Shown one piece after another: positions 27,586 through 38,433 of a stretch of DNA of 64,000 nucleotides. The stretch comes from Caldifarciminota bacterium. Lineage in GTDB: Bacteria; Hydrothermota; UBA3073; NMUJ01. The stretch is from assembly GCA_021158725.1 (NCBI GenBank), contig JAGGUB010000044.1:77239-141238 (forward strand), in the 5' to 3' direction. A model generated the notes under the pieces. The model was not told the origin of the DNA and did not search any database. It was given only the letters and a program-made list of their open reading frames with translations. The position numbers and the translations under genes are program-made. Position 1 is the first letter of the stretch, and each line of letters opens with the position of its first letter.

Positions 27586-28363
27586 GCCTATTGGGATATT
27601 TGATTCGGGTGTGGGGGGATTGACTGTTGTGCGTGCGGTTATGCGTGAGTTACCTAATGAAAGTATAGTATATTTTGGTGATACCGCACGTGTACCTTAT
27701 GGTAACAAGTCAACTGCGACAATACGTAGGTTTGCAGCTGAAATTGTGGAGCTGTTGATCGAGGAAGGGGTTAAACTCATAGTGATAGCATGTAATACAG
27801 TGGCTTCAAATGCACGTGAGTATCTTATGGATAATTATAGTGTGAAGTTTGTTGATGTGATTGCACCCACTGTGGAGGCAGCAATCAGAGTTACAAAAGG
27901 TAAAATAGGTGTGATAGGTACAAAAGCTACGATAGGGAGTGGTTGCTACATGCGGTTGATAAAGAAATTAGCGCCTAATGTGGAAGTTATACAGAAGCCT
28001 ACACCGCTGTTGGTACCGTTCATAGAAGAACGGCACTATAATCACACATTGGACACGTTGTTGGAAGATTACTTGCGTGAGCTACGTGATGCAAAGATCG
28101 ACACTTTGCTGCTGGGGTGTACACATTATCCATTGATCAAGGAACGTATTGAAAGGATCATAGGGGATGAGGTTGTTGTGATAGATTCGAGCCATTATAC
28201 GGCTAAGAAAGTGAAGGCGATACTTCAACAACATAGTATGGTGAATGAAACTGCTAAACCTTCACATAAATTTTACTTCAGCGATATACCGGTGGATTTG
28301 CCGAAGTTGGCACACGATTTTCTGGGTATCGAAATAGAGCCATATCTTAAGGTTTTGGGTTGA
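27551..28363 (+). CDS. murI: Glutamate racemase
   Basis: 270 residues. It begins KPIGIFDSGVGGLTVVRA and has both catalytic cysteines, in VIACNTVASNA (near 75) and LLGCTHYPLI (near 187). It makes D-glutamate for peptidoglycan. The ATG at 27551 places the first 11 codons inside the amidase gene; no later ATG or GTG lies before the conserved N-terminus, so the overlap is probably real. It converges on pth with a 17-bp overlap. Confidence 0.93.
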   Translation: MGSRSSSEITSKPIGIFDSGVGGLTVVRAVMRELPNESIVYFGDTARVPYGNKSTATIRRFAAEIVELLIEEGVKLIVIACNTVASNAREYLMDNYSVKFVDVIAPTVEAAIRVTKGKIGVIGTKATIGSGCYMRLIKKLAPNVEVIQKPTPLLVPFIEERHYNHTLDTLLEDYLRELRDAKIDTLLLGCTHYPLIKERIERIIGDEVVVIDSSHYTAKKVKAILQQHSMVNETAKPSHKFYFSDIPVDLPKLAHDFLGIEIEPYLKVLG

Positions 28364-28925
28364 GTGTACCACAGAAGCTATTGCAGTAAGAGATGGCACG
28401 CTCGAGATCGAACTTGATGAAGTATTCGAGACAGTTAAGCCCGAGGTTGAGGAATTCCGGTAACTTATCACGTTCGTTACGTGTGAATTCACCCAACACA
28501 TAATCGACAGGGTTGCCAACTAAAGGGCCTATACCCATTTTGAGGCGTGGAAAGTCTTCGGTACCAAGCGCGCAAATGATGGATTTCAAGCCATTGTGGC
28601 CACCAGCTCCGCCGGTGGGTTTGAGTTTCAGTCTACCAAAGGGTAGGTTGAAGTCGTCCACCACTACTAACAAGCGATCGAGTGAGGGATGGTATAGATC
28701 GACAAGCTGTTTAACTGCTATACCGGAGAGGTTTACGTAGGTGGTGGGTTGTACAAAATGTATCTCATCTTCCAGCTGTAGGATGGCCTCGTAGAAATCG
28801 CCTTTACCGGGTTGTAGACGTAGCTTCCAGTGGGTGATTGCACGTTCGATTAGTAAGAACCCTATATTGTGACGAGTATAGGTGTACTGAGGAGCGGGGT
28901 TGCCTAACCCTATTATGAATTTCAC
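28347..28925 (-). CDS. pth: Peptidyl-tRNA hydrolase
   Basis: 192 residues with the Pth signature: IIGLGNPAPQYTYTRHNIGF (catalytic His near 20), VQPTTYVNLSG, VVDDFNLPFGRLKLK and GGAGGHNGLKSI. It releases peptides from stalled peptidyl-tRNA. It follows rplY directly (ATG within the rplY stop), the usual rplY-pth pair. Its 3' end overlaps murI, which leaves no room for a terminator. Confidence 0.95.
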   Translation of the reverse strand: MKFIIGLGNPAPQYTYTRHNIGFLLIERAITHWKLRLQPGKGDFYEAILQLEDEIHFVQPTTYVNLSGIAVKQLVDLYHPSLDRLLVVVDDFNLPFGRLKLKPTGGAGGHNGLKSIICALGTEDFPRLKMGIGPLVGNPVDYVLGEFTRNERDKLPEFLNLGLNCLEYFIKFDLERAISYCNSFCGTLNPKP

Positions 28926-29557
28926 TACTCTTCGGTGGGTGGCGCTTCTTCTGTAGGTGGAGCAGCTTCCTCTTCTTCGGGTTTCTTCTCTTCCTCCACC
29001 GTTACACGAGGTGCCAGTACCGTAGCAACAGGGGTATCGGGTGGCTCAGTATAGTGCAATTTATCCTGATCCGGTAGGTCACGCACCATGATGGTATCGC
29101 CGATATCGAGATGTTCGACGTTTACCTCAATATGTGATGGTATATCCTTAGGGTAGGCTTCTACCTCTATCTCATGCAGCAGCTGATCGAGTACACCGCC
29201 ATGTCGTACACCTATGGGTTCGCCCACAAGTACGATGGGTAATGTGATGTAGATCTTTTCACCTGCATGAATGATGTGGAAATCCACATGCTGTACCTGT
29301 AACGATATGGGGTCACGCTGTATCTCCTTGATGAAGGCGTGCTTCTTGCCAATACCGTCGATGTTGAGGGTTATGAACTCGACACCGCCACGTGTACGCT
29401 CTTCTTTGAGTAACTTGCGTAATGCATCGGAGCTCACCCATAGGTGTAGGGTGGGTTCACCTCTACCATATGCGACACAGGGGATCTTACCCTCTCTGCG
29501 TAACTTACGTGCTACCTCTTTGCCGGTTTTCTCACGGATGCCAGCCTTTATCTCCAT
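28925..29557 (-). CDS. rplY: 50S ribosomal protein L25 (Ctc/TL5 type)
   Basis: 210 residues. The N-terminal 5S-rRNA-binding domain begins IKAGIREKTGKEVARKLRREG, and the extended TL5-type beta domain contains HVDFHIIHAGEKIYITLPIV. An acidic proline-rich tail (EEEKKPEEEEAAPPTEEAPP) ends the protein. It binds 5S rRNA in the central protuberance. The gene starts 11 nt after tRNA-Leu with AGGAGG in the gap, so both come from one transcript. pth follows. Confidence 0.94.
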   Translation of the reverse strand: MEIKAGIREKTGKEVARKLRREGKIPCVAYGRGEPTLHLWVSSDALRKLLKEERTRGGVEFITLNIDGIGKKHAFIKEIQRDPISLQVQHVDFHIIHAGEKIYITLPIVLVGEPIGVRHGGVLDQLLHEIEVEAYPKDIPSHIEVNVEHLDIGDTIMVRDLPDQDKLHYTEPPDTPVATVLAPRVTVEEEKKPEEEEAAPPTEEAPPTEE

Positions 29558-29567
29558 TTAACCTCCT

Positions 29568-29651
<84 letters not shown>

Positions 29652-29660
29652 GTATTAAAA

Positions 29661-29687
29661 TAATTATGTCACAAACGTAAATGTCAA
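29661..29687 (-). promoter_or_regulatory. tRNA-Leu/rplY/pth promoter, 15-bp spacer type
   Basis: On the minus strand, TTGACA (29682-29687), 15 bp, TAATTA (29661-29666), then 9 nt to the first base of mature tRNA-Leu. It is divergent from the pgk promoter that lies next to it. Confidence 0.62.
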
Positions 29688-29694
29688 CTGTGGG

Positions 29695-29721
29695 TTGATT
29701 TAAATCTGATTTTCTTATTTT
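29695..29721 (+). promoter_or_regulatory. pgk promoter, 15-bp spacer type
   Basis: TTGATT (29695-29700), 15 bp, TATTTT (29716-29721). The ATG is 19 nt further on and has a full AAAGGAGGT ribosome-binding site, so this promoter makes a message with a short leader. Confidence 0.6.
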
Positions 29722-29740
29722 TAGTTGCAAAGGAGGTAAA

Positions 29741-30919
29741 ATGTTGAAGTTACGTGAGCTCGACGTTACTAACAAACGTGTACTTATGCGGGTGGATTTC
29801 AATGTCCCTGTGCAGGCAGGTGAGATCACTGACGATACACGGATAAGGGCAACTCTACCTACGATACAGTATCTGATTGATAAGGGGGCAAAACTTATAT
29901 TGATGTCGCATCTCGGTCGTCCTAAGGGTGAACGTAAACCTGAGTATAGTCTGTTACCGGTGGCGGCAAGGTTGTCACGACTGTTGGGTAAACCTGTGAT
30001 CTTCAGCAGCGATTGTATAGGTGACGAACCCGAAAGTAAAGCCAGTAGGTTGAAACCAGGTGATGTGTTGCTGCTGGAGAATCTGCGATTCCACAAAGGG
30101 GAAACGAAGAACGATCCTGAGTTCGCAGCTGGGTTGGCGAAATTGGGTGAAATCTATGTTAACGATGCATTTGCGGTTTCACATCGTGCGCATGCATCTG
30201 TTGTGGGGGTGCCTAAGCTTATGAAAATTAAGGCGCCTGGCTTTCTACTGGAGAAAGAGATTGAGGCGTTCGAAAAAGTTCTTAAGAACCCCGATCACCC
30301 ATTCCATGCAGTTATGGGGGGTGCGAAAATATCGGATAAGATTGAAGTGATACATAATCTACTGGATAAGGTGGATAAGCTATTTGTTGGGGGTGGTATG
30401 AGTTTCACCTTCTTCCGTGCAATGGGTTACGAGACTGGTGACTCCATTGTCGAGGAAGATAAGGTTAGCTTAGCTGAAGAGTTGCTCAACAAATACGGTG
30501 ATAAGATTGCTTTACCTGTGGATATAGTTGTTGCTGATGATATCGAGCAACCAACTAAAACCGAGGTTATAGATCCGAACGCTGGTATACCGAAGGGGGT
30601 TAAGGGGGTAGACATAGGACCAGCTACCCGTGATAGATGGGGTAAGGAACTCATGAATGCCAAAACTATTGTATGGAATGGTCCCGTTGGTGTGTTTGAA
30701 CATAAGCCGTTCGATGAAGGGTCGAAAGCTATCGCAAAGGTGCTGGTAAAAGTTACTGAGATGGGTGGTACAACGGTTGTGGGTGGTGGTGATACGGTTG
30801 CGTTCGTCAATCAAACTGGTATCGGTGACAAATTGACGCACGTATCGACGGGTGGTGGTGCATCACTTGAGTATCTCGCAGGTTATGAGCTACCTGGTAT
30901 TAAGGCGCTGAGTGAGTAA
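29741..30919 (+). CDS. pgk: Phosphoglycerate kinase
   Basis: 392 residues with the standard PGK blocks: RVLMRVDFNVPV, SHLGRPKGERKPEYSL, LENLRFHKGE, the hinge region AVMGGAKISDKI, and the C-terminal nucleotide site VVGGGDTVAFVNQ then HVSTGGGASLEYLAG. It makes ATP from 1,3-bisphosphoglycerate in glycolysis. It appears to be a single-gene transcript with its own promoter. It ends one base before the convergent pepQ stop. Confidence 0.97.
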   Translation: MLKLRELDVTNKRVLMRVDFNVPVQAGEITDDTRIRATLPTIQYLIDKGAKLILMSHLGRPKGERKPEYSLLPVAARLSRLLGKPVIFSSDCIGDEPESKASRLKPGDVLLLENLRFHKGETKNDPEFAAGLAKLGEIYVNDAFAVSHRAHASVVGVPKLMKIKAPGFLLEKEIEAFEKVLKNPDHPFHAVMGGAKISDKIEVIHNLLDKVDKLFVGGGMSFTFFRAMGYETGDSIVEEDKVSLAEELLNKYGDKIALPVDIVVADDIEQPTKTEVIDPNAGIPKGVKGVDIGPATRDRWGKELMNAKTIVWNGPVGVFEHKPFDEGSKAIAKVLVKVTEMGGTTVVGGGDTVAFVNQTGIGDKLTHVSTGGGASLEYLAGYELPGIKALSE

Positions 30920-31984
30920 CTAAACTGGTATAATTGCGGAATCGAGCGATTTGGGGAATTTGGTGAGATTCTCGTAACCCGTAGGGGTAACGAGTATCAT
31001 GTCTTCGATCCTTACACCACCTACATCTGGTATGTATATGCCGGGTTCTATTGTGAATACCATACCGGGTTGGGTTTTGGTTCGTACCCTACGTGCAACT
31101 CGTGGGCTTTCGTGTATGTCAAGCCCTATACCATGGCCAAGTGAGTGGCCAAAATATTTGTCATAACCGGCAGCCTTTATCACTTGACGTGCAATACGAT
31201 CGAGTTGACCAAGCTCGATACCGGGTTTCACTGCTTGGATGGCGGATTGTTGTGCATGTAGGACTATTTCATAGAGTTTTAGGGCTTGCTTGTTCTCACC
31301 TAAGATAAATGTACGTGTCATGTCGGAGTGATATCCTTTATACACAGCACCCATATCGACCAACAGTATATCGCCAGGCTGTAACTTGCGGTCTTGTGGT
31401 AACCCATGTGGTAACGAGCTTCTTGCACCTGACAGCACGATGAGGTCGAATGCGGGTTTGTCGCTACCGAGTTGCAACATATCGTATTCCAGTTGTATGC
31501 GTAGGTCACGTTCGGTGACACCGGGACGTATCATCTGTTTCAGTTTGCTGAGGGATGTCTCAGCTATAGTCTGTGCGTTACGTATGAGGGTGATCTCATC
31601 TGGTTCTTTGAGCTCACGTAGTCCACGCATTTTATGTGAGATATAGAGTTTGTTACGTAGGGCATCTGGCATGCCAAGATATGTAGCGTATGATATCTCG
31701 TGGGGATCGTATCCTACCTTACGTAGTTGGTTGAAGATCTTGGATTTGGGTAGCTCTTTGAGCACATCCTTAACCTTTACAACTTCTACACCTACCGCTG
31801 TACGATATGCCTCTTCATAATAGAGGAAACCGACAAAGAGTATCGCTTCTTTACGTGTGATAAGTAATGTACCTGCGCCGGAAAAATTTGTTAGATACCG
31901 TATGTTGGGTTGTCTGAAAAAGAGGAACCCTGATAGGCGACCGAGTCGCTCACGTACCTTGTTTATGCGGGTGGCGAAATCCAT
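30920..31984 (-). CDS. pepQ: Xaa-Pro dipeptidase/aminopeptidase (M24 family)
   Basis: 354 residues. An N-terminal creatinase-like domain is followed by the pita-bread metallopeptidase domain with all five metal ligands: two Asp in LLVDMGAVYKGYHSDMTRTF, His in GHSLGHGIGL, Glu in FTIEPGIYI, and Glu in VRIEDM. It removes residues next to proline in peptides. It shares the ATG/stop junction with the upstream tRNA-binding-domain gene. Aminopeptidase versus dipeptidase cannot be settled by reading. Confidence 0.9.
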   Translation of the reverse strand: MDFATRINKVRERLGRLSGFLFFRQPNIRYLTNFSGAGTLLITRKEAILFVGFLYYEEAYRTAVGVEVVKVKDVLKELPKSKIFNQLRKVGYDPHEISYATYLGMPDALRNKLYISHKMRGLRELKEPDEITLIRNAQTIAETSLSKLKQMIRPGVTERDLRIQLEYDMLQLGSDKPAFDLIVLSGARSSLPHGLPQDRKLQPGDILLVDMGAVYKGYHSDMTRTFILGENKQALKLYEIVLHAQQSAIQAVKPGIELGQLDRIARQVIKAAGYDKYFGHSLGHGIGLDIHESPRVARRVRTKTQPGMVFTIEPGIYIPDVGGVRIEDMILVTPTGYENLTKFPKSLDSAIIPV

Positions 31985-32316
31985 CAGCTTATGGGTGTAC
32001 CTGGGGGTACATCTTTATCGGGTATAAGAAGGACGGGGGTGCCATCTACTACGGCTGCAAGTAACATACCATACGACATTATCCCACGTATCTTGCGTGG
32101 TGCGAGGTTCGCTAAATAGACGATTTTCTTACCCACCATCTCCTCAGGTGTATACTTATGTGCGATACCAGCCACTATTGTGCGTTCATCGGCTCCGGTT
32201 GATATACGTAATTGCATCAACTTGTCTGTACCGGGTACACGTTCGGCTGTCAACACCTCTGCGATTAGGAGCTCAAGTTTTTCGAAATCATCAAACTGGA
32301 TCGTTGGTTTGCTCAT
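31984..32316 (-). CDS. Stand-alone MetRS C-terminal-type tRNA-binding domain
   Basis: 110 residues with an EMAP-II/Arc1p-like OB fold: the blocks LELLIAEVLTAERVPGTDKL, KIVYLANLAPRKIRGIMSYGMLLAA and DKDVPPGTPIS match the C-terminal domain of methionyl-tRNA synthetase, also called MetG beta. It may dimerise with or add tRNA affinity to a separate catalytic MetRS, which is not in the window. CsaA-type chaperone is the alternative. The start follows GGAGGTACC. pepQ overlaps the stop. Confidence 0.82.
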   Translation of the reverse strand: MSKPTIQFDDFEKLELLIAEVLTAERVPGTDKLMQLRISTGADERTIVAGIAHKYTPEEMVGKKIVYLANLAPRKIRGIMSYGMLLAAVVDGTPVLLIPDKDVPPGTPIS

Positions 32317-32382
32317 GGTACCTCCTTGTTAGAAAGATATTGCAGATATCACTATTCACAACAACTTTTATGATAGATTATA

Positions 32383-33576
32383 ATGATAATTTTGCTGCTA
32401 ATATCCGCAACCGTAAGGGTTACTTTCTGGCATGCGATGGGTGGACCTCTGGGTAGAACGCTCGATGATTTGATAATGCGGTTTAATCGGGAGCATCCTG
32501 ATATAGAGGTTATATCCGTAAATATGGGGAATTACTCAACTTTGTCGCAGAAGCTTATGGCATCCATTGTGGCAAATAGGCCACCCACTATGGCACAGGC
32601 ATACGAATCGTGGATATCTTCACTTTGGCGTGCAGGTAAGCTCGAACCTATTGAGAATTTTGCAAGGAAGGACTTCACACAAGCGGATTGGGAGGACTTT
32701 TTCCCAGTGCTGTTGGCCAACAGCAAGTGGGGGGATACGCTTGTGTCGTTGCCATTCAACAAAAGTGTAACCGCATATTTCTATAATAAGGATTGGTTTC
32801 GCGAAAAAGGTATAACTGAGTTTCCAAGTACATGGGATGAGTTCCTTGGGGTAGCACTAAAATTACGGGATACGTTGGCTGATAAGTGGGCAACTGCGTT
32901 TTCGCCTGCGGTGAGTTTGTTCGAAATGTTGTTATTTTCATGTGGTGGCCAGATATTGGATTCACTTGAACTGTATGCGAGGTTTGATGATTCGTGTGGT
33001 GTATGGGCGCTTAGCTTCATATGCGATCTGTTACATAAGTATAAAGTAGCGTACTTAACAACGGGATACCAATACCAAGATGATTTCATCACCCAAAAGG
33101 TGGCAATGGTGGTTGGCTCCTCTGTTTCCTATTCCTACATTATGCGGTACAAACCGCCGTTTGAGTTGGGTATGGCACCAATCCCTGACAGCGGGTGCAT
33201 AATAATGGGTACAAATATCGTGATATTTCGAGCTGCTACCCCTGAACAGAAAAGGGCAGCATGGGAATTCATAAAGTGGTTTACATCGCCTGAAATACAG
33301 GCAGAATGGGCGATAGCTACGGGTTATGTACCTGTGAGGAGGAGCGCGTTTACGTTACCTATAATGCAGGCAGAATTACGAAAGGTACCCGATCGTATCA
33401 TGGTATGGCGTCAAATAGAGTATGCACATACTGAACCACGTACGGCGGGATGGTTGGCTGGACGGCAGTTTCTGCTGACTGAAGGTATAGAGCCTGCGCT
33501 ACGAAATGTGCTTTCACCAAGGCAAGCGTTGACACGTGCAGCTAAGATTGTTGAGTTTGAATTAAAAAAATATTGA
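32383..33576 (+). CDS. Extracellular sugar-binding protein (family 1) of an ABC transporter
   Basis: 397 residues. A short signal-like hydrophobic start (MIILLLISATVRV) leads into VTFWHAMGGPLGRTLDDL, the usual opening of family 1 solute-binding proteins for sugars or glycerol-3-phosphate. DWFREKGITEFPSTWDEF and WEFIKWFTSPEIQAEWA are also typical. No lipobox cysteine is seen, so it may be soluble or retained by the uncleaved helix. The permease genes are absent here; an MsmK-like ATPase is encoded at 62338-63411. A TATAAT overlaps the start codon, and no Shine-Dalgarno is evident. Confidence 0.85.
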   Translation: MIILLLISATVRVTFWHAMGGPLGRTLDDLIMRFNREHPDIEVISVNMGNYSTLSQKLMASIVANRPPTMAQAYESWISSLWRAGKLEPIENFARKDFTQADWEDFFPVLLANSKWGDTLVSLPFNKSVTAYFYNKDWFREKGITEFPSTWDEFLGVALKLRDTLADKWATAFSPAVSLFEMLLFSCGGQILDSLELYARFDDSCGVWALSFICDLLHKYKVAYLTTGYQYQDDFITQKVAMVVGSSVSYSYIMRYKPPFELGMAPIPDSGCIIMGTNIVIFRAATPEQKRAAWEFIKWFTSPEIQAEWAIATGYVPVRRSAFTLPIMQAELRKVPDRIMVWRQIEYAHTEPRTAGWLAGRQFLLTEGIEPALRNVLSPRQALTRAAKIVEFELKKY

Positions 33577-33580
33577 AAAT

Positions 33581-34633
33581 ATGCGTATAAAACGTCGTAA
33601 GGCCAGAGAGGTTAAGATTGGTAAGGTAAAGATAGGTGATGACCACCCCATTGCTATACAGTCGATGACAAACACCGATGCACATGATTTTGATGCTACA
33701 GTGCGACAGGTGTTGGAGCTTGTAGCTGCAGGTGCCGATATTGTGAGGTTGGCGATTACTGACGAGGAAGCGCTTGGGGTGATACCGATGATTAAACAAA
33801 GGACGGATGTACCAATAGTTGCGGATATACAATATAACTATAGGTTGGCAATAAAGGCGATCGAATCTGGTATAGACAAGGTACGCATAAATCCAGGTAA
33901 TATCGGTGATGAGCGTGCATTACGTGAGGTCACCCGCGTAGCTTATGAATATGGGGTACCCATAAGGGTAGGGGTCAATAGTGGGTCGTTACCGCGTGAG
34001 ATCGTCGAGCGCTACGGTGTGACTGCGGAAGCGATGGTGGAAACTGCTGAACAAGCAGTTAGGGTGATGCAGGATGAGGGTTTCACCAATATTGTGGTAT
34101 CACTTAAATCAACGGACCCGTTCATGACAATAGAGGCTAACCGCAGGTTTGCGAAGATGAACGATTATCCCATACATGTTGGGGTTACGGAAGCTGGGGT
34201 GGATGCCACCGGTATTGTGAAATCAACGTTTGTGTTAGCTACGTTGCTATCCGAAGGTATAGGTGATACGATACGGGTATCACTTAGTGGATCACCGGTT
34301 AACGAGATACCTATAGCTAAAAAAATACTTGCAACGTTGGGATTGTACCAGATGCCGGATGTTATTGCATGTCCTACGTGTGCACGTGCGGAGATAGATG
34401 TTGAACAGCTTGCACGTGAGGTTGAAGCACGTGTTGCTAACATAGGTAAGAGGTTGAAGATTGCGGTGATGGGATGTCCAGTGAATGGCATTGAAGAGGC
34501 CAAACATGCTGATATCGGTATAGCAGGTGGCAAATCCTACGCGGTGATATTCAAGAAAGGGGAAATCGTTCGTAAAGTGCCACCCAACCGTGCGATTGAT
34601 GCGCTTATGGAGGAGCTGGAGAAGTTGTTGTGA
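33581..34633 (+). CDS. ispG: 4-hydroxy-3-methylbut-2-enyl diphosphate synthase
   Basis: 350 residues. The TIM-barrel N-terminal part has HPIAIQSMTNTDAHD and VADIQYNYRLA. The 4Fe-4S ligands are in VIACPTCARAEID and VMGCPVNGIEEAKHADIG. The usual PGE of that last motif reads IEE, which keeps the ligand-position Glu. It reduces methylerythritol cyclodiphosphate in the isoprenoid pathway. IspH of the same pathway is at 51820-52659. The start lies 4 nt after the previous stop with no Shine-Dalgarno. Confidence 0.94.
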   Translation: MRIKRRKAREVKIGKVKIGDDHPIAIQSMTNTDAHDFDATVRQVLELVAAGADIVRLAITDEEALGVIPMIKQRTDVPIVADIQYNYRLAIKAIESGIDKVRINPGNIGDERALREVTRVAYEYGVPIRVGVNSGSLPREIVERYGVTAEAMVETAEQAVRVMQDEGFTNIVVSLKSTDPFMTIEANRRFAKMNDYPIHVGVTEAGVDATGIVKSTFVLATLLSEGIGDTIRVSLSGSPVNEIPIAKKILATLGLYQMPDVIACPTCARAEIDVEQLAREVEARVANIGKRLKIAVMGCPVNGIEEAKHADIGIAGGKSYAVIFKKGEIVRKVPPNRAIDALMEELEKLL

Positions 34634-34659
34634 GCTATCATTGCTTAGATTTTCAATAA

Positions 34660-36735
<2,076 letters not shown>

Positions 36736-36738
36736 TTG

Positions 36739-38433
36739 ATGGATATACCCTCCACCCTCGAGTCACTTGTAGAGAGTGGCCGTTTCAGTGAGGAAGAAGT
36801 ACGTTTTATTGGGGAGTTGCTTAAAAAGAGGCAAACCGAGAATAAAGATGTTGTTATCCACTTTGTGGAAGGTGATACAAGCTCATATCCACGTGTGGAT
36901 AGGTTGGTGGTGTTAGCACCTGATTGGCCGGGTGTGCTGGAGGGATGTACCTCATGTATACATAGGTTGGGGCTCAATTTACAATATGTAAAGGCGGGTA
37001 ATTTTAAGTGGAACGATACGCAGTTGGCGGTCTTTTTCTTGGATATTGAGATAAAAAATGAGGAAGAGGCGGCTCTTTTCGAGCAATCCAGGGTAGCAAT
37101 GTTTCGTACGCTTGAGTTTCTGGCTATAGGGGGGAAGGCGAAACGCGATCTGCTGTTCGAAGGTATGGTGAAGCTACAGTTCTTTGAAGCAACACTCAAC
37201 GAGCTATCTAAGATGTTGGGTAAGAATATACCGCCTGAAATACTTGAGGAGGCGGCACTCTTTTTTCACAGTAGGAGCAAAGCTTATATCCGTGAGCGTA
37301 AAGTGAAGGATTTGGCACGTTTGATACTCACCAACTATGAATTCATAAAGAAGGTACGTGAAACGGGATTCCCACAGGTTAAGGTTGAACATATTGAGAC
37401 GACGCGTGAGAAACTTACGGGTATAAGTATCGCGGCGTTCGATCGTGACCTATCGATGCAAGATGTGTTATCAAGTATTGGTGAGGTTGTACCTGATTAC
37501 ACTATAAGATACGAGAAGAAGTTCATAACGGATGATGGTATCGCTGTATATAGGTTGGAGTTGGCGGGATTTCTGGAGATTGATAAGTTGAAACAGAGTA
37601 TCTATCAGGCATTACTTAAGAAGCGTCTACGATATATAAAATCGTTAGGTGTAAGGCGACATATTGAATATTATGCACGTGTGGTGTTGCCACAGCTTAT
37701 TAAAGAGTATAGGCATTCTAAGATACCGCAGATATTTATCACACCTACACTTGCCAGCCGTGAAGAGATTTCGTTTAAACTCATAATTGTTGAAGCTAAA
37801 GGTAACAAGAGTTTCTCTAAATTGCTGGAGAGGATAGATTCTAAGCCTGGGTTCATGGTTGTAAATAGTGAACCGCCTCGCCCGTTGATGGATACCCAGT
37901 ATTTCACGATAGAGGTGGAGGCAGACCTTAGGGTTATACCTATAATTGAAAAGGTTTATGAAACCTTACATACGGTATTAAGTGAAGTGTTTGGTAAGTT
38001 TCGTGATTTCGACGAAGGTGTGAGGAAACAGGATATGGCACGAATAAATGCGTTACGGAAGGAGTTTCCCGCTTTCTGGGAGATAGCACGTGAGTTTTAT
38101 TACTCGATGGATGACTTCTATAGGTTAGAGGTAGCCGAAGATGAACTGCGTGAACTCATAAAACTAGGGGTCGAAATATACAAGCGGATGCAGAAGGAGC
38201 GTAAAGAGCTTGTGACTGAGGTGCATCACTTAGATAACGCCACAATACTAGCGATCGGGACGTTACGACCATTGCCTGCTACTTTATATACAAAGCTTGA
38301 TCGCTATAAACCTATTATTAACCAAACCACCATAGGTGATGTACACTATTATCTAATCAAACTGTCATCAAATAATAAGCCGTTATCAGAAGATGAAATT
38401 GATGAAATCATTAGATGGATGCAACCTCATTAG
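36739..38433 (+). CDS. Uncharacterised protein with N-terminal ACT-like domain
   Basis: About 564 residues from ATG 36739; a TTG directly before it is the alternative start. Residues 55-105 look like an ACT fold (RLVVLAPDWPGVLEGCTSCI, then a second strand pair with LAVFFLDIEI), a ligand-sensing domain seen in GlnD and amino-acid enzymes. The rest is mostly helical and charged, with a further possible alpha/beta sensor region around 245-290 and a long C-terminal helical part. No catalytic motif, signal peptide or membrane segment is seen. The spermidine-synthase-like membrane gene overlaps its end by 19 bp. I do not recognise the full-length family. Confidence 0.7.
   Translation: MDIPSTLESLVESGRFSEEEVRFIGELLKKRQTENKDVVIHFVEGDTSSYPRVDRLVVLAPDWPGVLEGCTSCIHRLGLNLQYVKAGNFKWNDTQLAVFFLDIEIKNEEEAALFEQSRVAMFRTLEFLAIGGKAKRDLLFEGMVKLQFFEATLNELSKMLGKNIPPEILEEAALFFHSRSKAYIRERKVKDLARLILTNYEFIKKVRETGFPQVKVEHIETTREKLTGISIAAFDRDLSMQDVLSSIGEVVPDYTIRYEKKFITDDGIAVYRLELAGFLEIDKLKQSIYQALLKKRLRYIKSLGVRRHIEYYARVVLPQLIKEYRHSKIPQIFITPTLASREEISFKLIIVEAKGNKSFSKLLERIDSKPGFMVVNSEPPRPLMDTQYFTIEVEADLRVIPIIEKVYETLHTVLSEVFGKFRDFDEGVRKQDMARINALRKEFPAFWEIAREFYYSMDDFYRLEVAEDELRELIKLGVEIYKRMQKERKELVTEVHHLDNATILAIGTLRPLPATLYTKLDRYKPIINQTTIGDVHYYLIKLSSNNKPLSEDEIDEIIRWMQPH

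Noticed and set aside
32340..32384. TATAAT overlapping the start of the sugar-binding protein gene as evidence for a later start
   Set aside because: A later start would remove the signal segment, so the hexamer is probably coincidental or the promoter lies differently.
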